Of a DNA stretch of 64,000 nt, positions 49,288 to 59,500 are shown in pieces; position 1 is the first letter of the stretch, and each line of letters opens with the position of its first letter. The stretch is from Marisa cornuarietis (Eukaryota; Mollusca; Gastropoda; Architaenioglossa; Ampullariidae), in the NCBI GenBank assembly GCA_004794655.1, contig SMMW01000125.1, forward strand, positions 1,077,501 through 1,141,500, given 5' to 3'. Below the pieces are notes generated by a model. It ran no database searches. It saw only the letters and a program-made list of their open reading frames with translations, and was not told the DNA's origin. Position numbers and translations under genes: made by a program.

Positions 49288-52200
49288 ATGGGTTTGTCTG
49301 CCCATTATTATTTTATTATGTATTGGAATAATTTTAAAAAACCATTTATAAGAATATAACCTTTACTATGCGATATTTACAGTTAATTTTATGGATTAAT
49401 AACAACTTAAAATATTGCCGATAGATAAAGGTATCAATAAACAGCAGCAATCGTTAATCAAAAGGTTTCTTTTTATAGCGAACACCCATCCTTTTGAAGA
49501 GGTAAAGAAAAAGTCAGGCGCTGACATAGAATTTGGCTCCAACCCCTCACCTGTACCAGGTATGAAGATTCTCATCATCCGCGGTGGTCCTTCTCAGATC
49601 GAAGCGGCAGTCAGGCTCGTCAATCAGAAGACTAATTCAAAGGTTTGTTTGTTTGTTTTGTTTGTCTCAAAAGAAGATGACTTTTTCAGAATGGAACAGA
49701 ACAACATAACACAGAACAACAATAATGCGACACTAAATTTAATGGCAAAATATATATGTATATATAGATATTAACAGTCATAAACAGTCAGCGACGCGAG
49801 CTACCAACATCGTGCTAGTATATAATATTAAAAAGTGCGAAAGCAAAGAAAATAGTTCATAAAGATCATGAACTAGGAAAAGTTAAATTGAAACGCCTAA
49901 CTTTTATAAGTCATTAAGGTAATATAATTTTCATGCAGGCACCATTACCAGACCAAGCCCAGACATTCTGGCTACAGTGGGTTGAGGCCGCGTTCCCTGA
50001 TCTCGACTCTCGCGCCTACTTCCTGCCTCCTGTCTACATCAACCGCGTGCCGATGACCAGACAGTTAACTCTTGATCTGGAAGTTCTGGTCCTTCACTCA
50101 GCACTTGGACAGGCCGGTCAGTCCAACCAGCCGGTGAGGACCACATCCGCTACTAATGATGCAAGTCCTCAGCCGCCTCCCGTGCATGACAGTGACATCA
50201 GAGACGACGCAGCCATGCAGCGAGTTCTCTGTTGTCTCAAGGAAATGTGTGAAAAGAACAGAGAAGTGTTGGTTGGAATGACTCAGCTTCCCTTCGGTCA
50301 GTACCTGGGGGAACCTTGTTATGCCGCTGCGGCTGCCCAGCTCCCCCTACCCGCCAGCCTTCCTTCTGCTCTACCTGGGAACTGGAAACAAGGCGACTTT
50401 GATGTGCTTCTTATTCATCGACAGTACGGTTTCGTTGTCTGTGAAGTGAAGGCGTTTGGTGACAATGTACATGCACTGAATATGTTGCCACAGGATATAG
50501 ACAACAACATTAGAAAGAAACTGAAAGACGCCATGTCACAACTGGACAAGGCGGAGGCCATGCTGTCTCACTTGGTGTCTGACATCTCTCCTGGTCTGCG
50601 CATCACTAAGACGATCGTCTTCCCAAACCTCACGGGTCATCAAGTTCAACAGGCCATCTCCGGCGACACGCAGCTAACCCAGGTTAGTGGACCATTCAAC
50701 CCCCTCTTTATGTACTTTACACATATGCACATGCACACTCACACGGTGTCTTTCTTTAAATGACACTTTGTTATCAGTATATAACAAGATATTACAATGT
50801 TGCTTTGCATTTTCAAATGTCGGTGAGTAATGAATATTCTAAGGCCAGACACTTCCCCCTAATTTGACGGAAAATTTAAGTTTTATCCATTCTGAGATTA
50901 TTAGCCATTATGAATGCTCAGCATGTCTTCCATCCATTTTCCAAGTGGTTTTCCATAAAGCCATCTAGTAATATGTATATTTTGTCACTAAATACAGTGA
51001 TTTCATATTTGCTTTAGCTGAGCGCAGAATTTGCGAGAATAGAGAATGTTTGGGGCATAACAACACACGCCGCCATTTGAGAAACTAGCTCAGATCGTAT
51101 ATCATCAGACAGAACTTTCAGTCGCCTTTCGAACAAAGGCGAGATCACGGCCGATATATAGAAGGTTCCCAAGCTGTGATTCCCGCTCTTTTCTAGACAC
51201 GACAAAGGGTAGGAAATTTCCTAAATGAACGCATGCGTAAACATGCTTTGCATATATCCAATCAAAATTCACTATCCGGTCACAGGAACGCGCTTCGGAA
51301 GTTTTCGGGTGTCCCACAGTGCAACTGTGCATGGCTTCCGGATGTAAACAAATGTCGAATGCAACTCAAAGCTAGTTCGAGGATTTTTTCTGTGACATAT
51401 TAAATGTTCATTGTTCCCCACAAACGCTCATTTCTCCTCAAAATACTACTTGCCAATGGAGGAAAAAAACAACGACGCCATTCTCAGACCGTTGTAGCAG
51501 CTAAAATGACTGGAGTTAGTGAACCTGCACTCTAAATCTCCATTCGTCGTGTTAGCCTCTCCAGAAAAAAACGACAAGCTTTGATTTTTGCTGCCAGTCT
51601 AGGTAATAATCAGGACTAGATGTGAACGTTTACAAATTTTAGTGAACTTGCAGTGCTTGTTATTTATGTACTTTGTGTGGAATGTAAGGAAACAGGGTTG
51701 TACGTCATTTCAACAGATTTTTAACGGGCCATTTAAATTTTTAACTTTAGTCGCAATATTATCATGCATGTAAACTTGTAAACACTAATCACTTTATTAT
51801 TAGCTTTTGAAATAGCAGACAAAAAATCTCCTTACAGCTGTAGGAATAAATTTTTTGTAAAGCATCGATATGGCGTCAAAAGCAGCCAAAATTGTGTATA
51901 AAAAGTCCGCAGATTCGGATCTATATGAAAATACTATTTGACGGTGATTCCGTTGCATGTAAGTCAAACACTTGCTCTGATTGTCAACAAGAAAAGAAAT
52001 GTGTACAAACTGACAATTATGTGTAATATTCCTAACAAATAAAATTAGGAATGCTATCTACGCAATTTTGTATCACCCAGTGTCTGAAGAGCACAACATT
52101 GTCAGCCCTCTAAAAAGCCAGACAGCTGGTGCTTTCCCCAGAAATCTTTGACAGAAAATAAGGAACCACAGCCACAAAAATCATGATCATTAATCTCTGA

Positions 52201-53494
52201 CTACACAGGGTGATTCATAAAATAATCTTAGCTTTCAGAAGAATAGAATATGAGCTATATGTCTATATTCCATGAATAGGTTATGCTCCCTTAAAGACCA
52301 ACCTGAATGGTTTACTTTTTTGCAGATATTGGTACATAGGCGATATAAAACTAACCTGTAAATTTTAGCCTCTAAAATCCATTCAAAACCTTATAACTTT
52401 ATATTGACAAGTGATACAGATCTTACATTTGGTTGAGTTTTTCTTATACATATATATATATATATATCAAAACATTTCTATGAGGGCTTTTAACAAATAT
52501 TTAGTAGTTTAGCAATTACTAAGCTTTCACTATTTCTTTTCTCGCCTTTTCGGTTTCTTGTTTTAGTTGTTTACACTGTTTCAAATAAAAATTTCTTACA
52601 TTTTAACACACCATTTTACAAAACAATCATAACAATAACTAAGTTGAATTAGCTAGTGTCCCGTCATACGATTGTAGAACTTTATTTCTGTCTACCATTT
52701 CAAAAAGAATTTTGAGTCAACTCACAAAATCAACGAAGTTATAAGCTTTTAAAAATGTTTGTTTAGGTGCCATTTTGGATCATTTCCATGGCAACCGAGA
52801 GGTGACGTGCAGTAAAAGCATTTTTTGAACTTCCATTAAATGGGAAAGTAGTTGATATAAAAAATTTAGCGATATAGCATACAACTTTTTTTCGGGACGT
52901 ATTGTAAAACAAAATAACATATTAAGCCTCGATTGCGATTTCCATCCTTGACCTCTCAATTGGGGCTGAACCACCTCTTAAGGCATCTGGTAAATATATT
53001 GACTGAAACTTAACCGTTTCAAGTGTTTTTCTTTCTCTTTTGATAACATTTGTGTCCCGCTATTACCATACACAAGTTCTGACTACTATTTAACAGTGCT
53101 TAACCTTTTACGCCAACTCGTTCAGTTTACTCAGCATATATCCTGCCATCTGTAAACATAATATCTGGCTTATTTCCCTTCACATCATAAGGTTATTTAC
53201 AGGCCCTGTGTCGGTGTCTGGGAACAACAGATGCCGCCGACATCGCTGGTGTGTGTCTGTGCTCTGATCAGTTGTCTGACCCCCAGACCCCGTGGGACGT
53301 CAGTAGTCACGTGCTGAGGGAACTCGGACACTGGTGGCAGCGACGTGTGGCTGGGGCTGGACCTGACAATCAAATGACTTTACAGGTGTACAAAAGTCTA
53401 ATAGCCAGGTGAGTCTTTAGGAAACACAGCAAAAAAAAGGGTTAGGAATCTGGCACCTTAATTCCACACACACACACACGCACGCACGCACGCG

Positions 53495-53563
<69 letters not shown>

Positions 53564-56500
53564 CAAGTTCAAGTTGTTTATTCATAGGGCCATTGCCCTT
53601 TTTGAAGGGGGAGCAACAACAACAGTACAATATTACATACATCTATGCATGGTTATTGAGTAAAAATTACAAGAAAACAAACATTCATATGTTGCTTATT
53701 ATGTCTTCTATTGCAGTTTTTCTAAACTGGAAAGCATGGAAGAGATACAATGCCAGATTTTTAACAACTTTTTCATTTGATGAGGCTAGCAGCAAACTCA
53801 TTTTAAATTTATTTGGACTAGTATACCATTTCCTTTGTATGTATCTTATTCTAAGATGCTGTAGGGCTTTACAACTTAGAACGAAGTGAACTTCATCTTC
53901 CTCATTTAATTGACATAATGGACATACAAGATCAAGTGTAGTGTAACTTCTATACCTAAAGTAATGGACTGCAATGTTAGATACACCCAGTCGGAATTTA
54001 GCAAGAACTGTCATCAGATAATAATCTAGATCTATTTGTAAGTATTTTTTGACAGCTCCTGAGATTCCATAAGTAGAATAAAAAGAAAATCTCTCACTGC
54101 TATTGATGTGATCTTCCCACTCTTGCCATCTACACAAAACTTGTCGTTCTTTTAATTTGTTTAGAAACAGTCTTTCACATTGTACCCCTTGATTTAACCA
54201 CACAAAACCAAACCCCAGTGAAAATAGCTTTCTTTTAATATTAGATACCCAGTTTGATTTACCTTTTGTTTCTAAATCAAATAACATTCTGTAAATTTTG
54301 CGGGGCAGTCTGTCATCGTTCATTCTAACTAGTTTCAACCAATATCGAACACATTTATTAACTGAATTTACGGTAATTGGGTGTCTATGTAGTTCGCCAT
54401 ACACTAAGTCATTTGGGGTTCGGCTATTTAGCCCCAGGAAGAGTTTTAAGGCAAAGAGGTGGACCTCTTCACAATAGTGTGATGCCTTGTCTAGTCCCCA
54501 GAGTTCCGCACCATATTGTAGTATAGGTTGGACTTGGGCGTCAAAAAGTTTTAAAAATACATCTACACTTGTGTTATTATAAGATCTAAGAGTTTTCATT
54601 ATTAAGAGTAAGCCCTTTTTTCCTCTATTTGCCAAGTCCTGGCATGCAGCTGAAAAGCTAAGCTTAGTGGAGAACAGCAATCCAAGATACTTGTATACAT
54701 TAACAACAGGTATTACAGTACTATTATAAGTCCAACGTTCTCTTGCTCCTAGAAACCCACCTTTGCGGAAGACTACAATATTACTTTTCTCTAAGTTTAC
54801 ATTTAAGTCCAGGGTAGATGCAGCTATGCTTAAGTTATTCAGCTGGTTTTGCAGCCCAATCATTGTTTCGGCTATCAAGACAACATCATCTGCAAATAGT
54901 AGTATAAACAACTGTAAATAATCCAAAGGTAAGGAGGCTCCATGTTTTCCATTCTGAATTATCTTGATTGCCATTTCGTTGATAAAGAGGGAGAATAATA
55001 CAGGACTACACACATCCCCTTGCTTTACCCCCTTAGTACAGTTTATGTAGTCGGTTAACTGTGCACCACAGCTGATTCTTACTTTAACATTATTATACAT
55101 GGCTTTAATAGATTTAAACAGCTTGTTTGGGACCCCGTTCTTTAGCAAAACGTGCCATAATAAGGTTCTATTTATTGAGTCGAACGCTTTTTCAAAGTCG
55201 ATAAATGCTACGTATAATTTACGGTTGAGAGCAAACTGTTTTTGAATCAAACCCAACAGAGTAAACATATGGTCCACAGTTGAGTATCCTTTCCTAAAAC
55301 CTGCTTGGTATTCCCCTACAACCTGATTTTCATCCATCCAATCTTGCAATCTACTGTTAATTATGAAACCATAAGCTTTACTAGCAACATCGCAAATAGA
55401 AATACCCCTATATGTTAACTAACGGGTCTTGGTAAACGACCGTTAATAGCTCGTTGCGTTCAGAATCTGACAGTGTCAACTTCAAAAGGGAACTCCGAAT
55501 GTTTCGTTATAAAAACAAATATAATAACTCACAATTTCAAAACCAGTAATGCTAAAAACAGCAACACGCGTCTACCCTAAAACCTAAGTAACCACAGTGG
55601 CGACACACGCCCGTCCAAAACCGTGACACTAAACGGCGACACAGGCCTGCAATACTCTCACTACACCTTCTCTCTATCTTTCACCGATCACACTAATCGT
55701 TACACATGCGCTCTCTTGCTCGAACATTTGACCTCAAAGCTTGCGTCATTCATCCAGACTTGCGTCATTCACCGATGCTCACGTCATTCACACTTGCTCA
55801 CGCGCTCGCTAGGATCGACCCTGACCTACTAAACATTTCATTCGTAACACAATACCCATATAGTTATTAGGGTTGCTCCTATCTCCTTTTTTAAATAATG
55901 TTATCATTATTGATTCTGTCCATTTTTCTGGAAAGACACCCTTGTTAAATAGTTCATTAAAAAATTCATGTAGAAAGTCTACTACAATAGAGCATGAATG
56001 TTTTAGAAGTTCACCGATTATCATATCTGGGCCTTCAGCTTTATTATTCTTAATTCTTCGTAGGGCATGTAATACTTCTTCTTTTGAAATTGGTCGGTCA
56101 AAAATGCTGTCACTAACGTCTGGTGTATCATTATTGGAGCAGTCAATGTCTTTATCAAGTAGTTTTTTGAAGTGCTGGTACCAGGTATCGAGAGAAATCT
56201 TGTTGCTATAATTACTACGCTTTGTAGACATTTTTTGTAGTGTGGACCAAAACATTTGCTGGTTTTTTATGGCTGCCTTTAGCTTATGTATTATTGTTTC
56301 ATTGAATATCTTCTTTTTTCTCTTTAGTAAGTTCTTATATTCTCTTCTTACTTTACAATACGTATGTCTGTCCTCATCAAGAAGTGATTTTTTTAAGTGA
56401 TTTAAGGGCTTTCCATACCATCTGTCTTTCTTTTTTACATTCATGATCAAACCAATTGCCTAACTCTCCCTTTTTACAAGTATTGACACATTTCTCCATA

Positions 56501-59500
56501 CACTTGGCATTTTCCTTAATACAACTATTGAATAGGTCCAGGGCCCCATTTATGTCTGTTTCTATCAACTGGACTGCCTGATTTAAGTTCAGTAAGGTCT
56601 CTTCTTTATTCATATTACTTATGAATTTAGAGGCATTATTATTGTCCCAGGCAAAGAATTTTTTCAGTGTACATTTCTTTTTTGTTTCTTCACATGACTT
56701 CCCTATCAGTTCTCTATCTTGCATATTTAACTGCAAATTTACAGGCATATGATCAGAGTCAAGTCTCTGTTTGACAAACAGTGAGATAGCTGCAGTATGG
56801 GTGTAAAATAGTTCCTTTGACATTAAAAAGTAGTCATTAACACTATGCCCTGAATCAGTAATGTAAGTGTAGCAACCATCACGGTCGCCATGACATACAC
56901 CGTTCAAAATGTATAGCTCAAAGGAGGCACATAAATTTAGAAACAGTTTCCCATACTGGTTGACAACTGGGTCCTGTGAAAGTCTATCTGACTTAATAGA
57001 ATGGCTATCAGGTACAAGTAACTCTGTGACAAGGTCAGCATCAATAGTATCATTATTATTCAAGCACCCAGTCCGAACATTCAAATCTCCAGCTACCATG
57101 ACATACGTTTCACCCATTTTTTGCATACACTCCACCAAGCAATCTTCGATAATGGACATACCATTGCTAATACCAGTGTATGGGTAAAAGGGGGAGCCTT
57201 CAGGTGGTACATATGCACAAATATAAATGATATCTTTGTCAAGATTAAACAAGTTTTTGGTAATTCGAAAAACAATCAGATTATGGAAACTTGTGTCTAT
57301 TTTGGTAATATATGGTACCAGCTTATTTTTAATTAGACATAATAGGCCTCCCGAACGACGGCCTTGATTATTAAATTTAATAGCCGGTTTGTGGACACAG
57401 AAATAGTCTGAAAAGATTGCAGAAGTAAAGTTTTCCATAAATGTTTCAACAAGGCAAATAAAGTCAAATGACATTATGAATGATAGGAAGTCGTTGTTTG
57501 TTAATTTACCTTGCAGTCCACATATATTCCAATGCAAAAAAGAAAGCCTATAATCAGGGGGTATAACTCGCATTTTCTTTTGTCCATCTTCATTGGAGTT
57601 AGTGTCCTTGGACTTGCAATCACTGTCACACGATCTGTCAAGTAAACTCGGTGGACATTCGTCTTTTTTTGTCAATGGAAGTAACATAATTCGCCGGGCG
57701 GCCAAAACTCTATCTTTCTTCGGTAAGAGCACCGTTGACATCAGCATAGAATTTCCTCCCGTCGATATATAAGTGATCGAAAACCATTTTCACTCTTTTC
57801 CCTTCATTCTTCGCTTTCCTCAGATGTGGGGTCAGTAGTTTCCTCATTTCACGTGTCCGCGTCGAAAAGTCTTCCCCAATAAAAATTTTGGAACCTTTTA
57901 GTTTGTGCTTGGATTTCATTACGTTTGTCCTGTCTTTGAAAAAAGTGAATCTGGCGATGATCGGCGAATCGCTCTTGTTGCTCAGTCTATGCACTCGCTC
58001 AAACTCTATATTGTCTGGAATTTCAAGTTGGTTTTTGATAAAGGTACTCACAATAGCTTCACATTCGTCTGGCGTGTCTTTTTCCTTCCTAGGAAAGCCA
58101 AAGAACAGCAGGTTGTTTTTCTTTGACCTGCTTTCGAGGTCATCAATCTTCCTCTCTGCTTCGCTCAGTTTTTTCTGTAGACTGTCGTTTCTTTCTTCGA
58201 GTTGATGAAGCTGACGTTGAATCTCAGAGTTTTCATGGCGTATCTCCTGCATTTGTGTTTGGAGGGTTGAGCAGGAGTCGTTTAGTCTTTTGATGTCACC
58301 TTTTACTTCGTCGAACTTTGTACTCATGCTTTGCAATATTGCCATGACGTCTGATAGGGTCGGCTCTGGTCTATGCTGCGTTTCGATGTGTACTGCGTTG
58401 TCTGTTCTGTCTGTACTTGCCCTCCTTGAGGCGCTGACATTTGCCAGACGAGTTTGTCTCATCGTTTCTCTACCGGTGGGGCCAGGGTTTGGCTCCACAT
58501 CGCCACATAGCATAAGGAGGAGTGAGAGTAACAGTCCCAACACCGTAGCGTCTGTTCGGGACCTCAGCCTAATCATGGCGACCCGCGCAGACAGATTATG
58601 TTTTGCTCTCTTCATCATAAAGCCGATGAATATTTGTGTAAAGGATCCACAGACTCTCCGAAAGACAAGGTTGTCTGAGGGCATCTTTGTAACCCACTTT
58701 ACTTTTTTAAAACTGGTCAATTTACTGTATATTAAGTGAAAATAGATGCAATGACAACAGAGCACTTGAAAACACGTCTTGCCGCTTCCGTGAACCGTGT
58801 TCACCCCCCCCACACACCTAGATAATACTTAAGAGCCACAAGCAGATGCTTTCATAGGTATGACAGGAATAAAGCTTGGAATGGTACAAAATGCCACATT
58901 TCCCACTAAAAAATTCATTTTCCAAGTACTACCATACATTGACAATTTTTGCATTATTATACGAAGAGAATGTAGTTGTCATACATATGTTTGCTTGCAT
59001 ACTATGCCTTTACAAAGCTAACCAGTATGTGTAAATAACAGACATTTTATAATGATGCAGCATAAACATTGATTTTTTATAAGGAAGTAGCGAATGTGTA
59101 TACTAGGTAAAGTGTATATTTAGGCAGAGAGTATATTTATAAATATCTGTGGTACGTGACTTCTCGACATGCTGGACATACACATGACTCAGCTTTTCGT
59201 TTGACTATAATTCAAATGTGAGACTGGTTTCTTGAAAAAGGGAAAATGAGAAAATCACACGAGACCATTAATCATTAATTTACCATTCTTTTATTATTTA
59301 TTAATCTTGTTTGGAAAACATTATCATAAAATATTTTGTTGATGTGACTGTACTAGGTTTTGTGGTCCGGCGACATCAGGGACTGTGCCATGTACATGTC
59401 CTCCACGTGTGAGTGTCAAGACCCTGGGTCAGGCCGTGTGGTGTACAGGAGAGTGCTATACTGCTGTAATAACACTCTTCCCGGAGCAACTTCACCTGCT

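Larger units (their letters stand above)
53561..58815 (-). mobile_element. nearly full-length APE-type LINE with nested insertion, in intron 5 of copy 2
   Basis: Two overlapping ORFs in LINE order on the minus strand: ORF1 58813-57710 and ORF2 from 57747 to 53685. ORF2 is split by a frameshift near 56,400-56,450 and by a foreign piece at about 55,418-55,850. The 3' end abuts a CA/TG microsatellite. The 5' end lies close to the ORF1 start, before a poly-C run at 58,803-58,811. Without the nested piece it is about 4.8 kb. It has doubled the size of its host intron. Confidence 0.88.
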
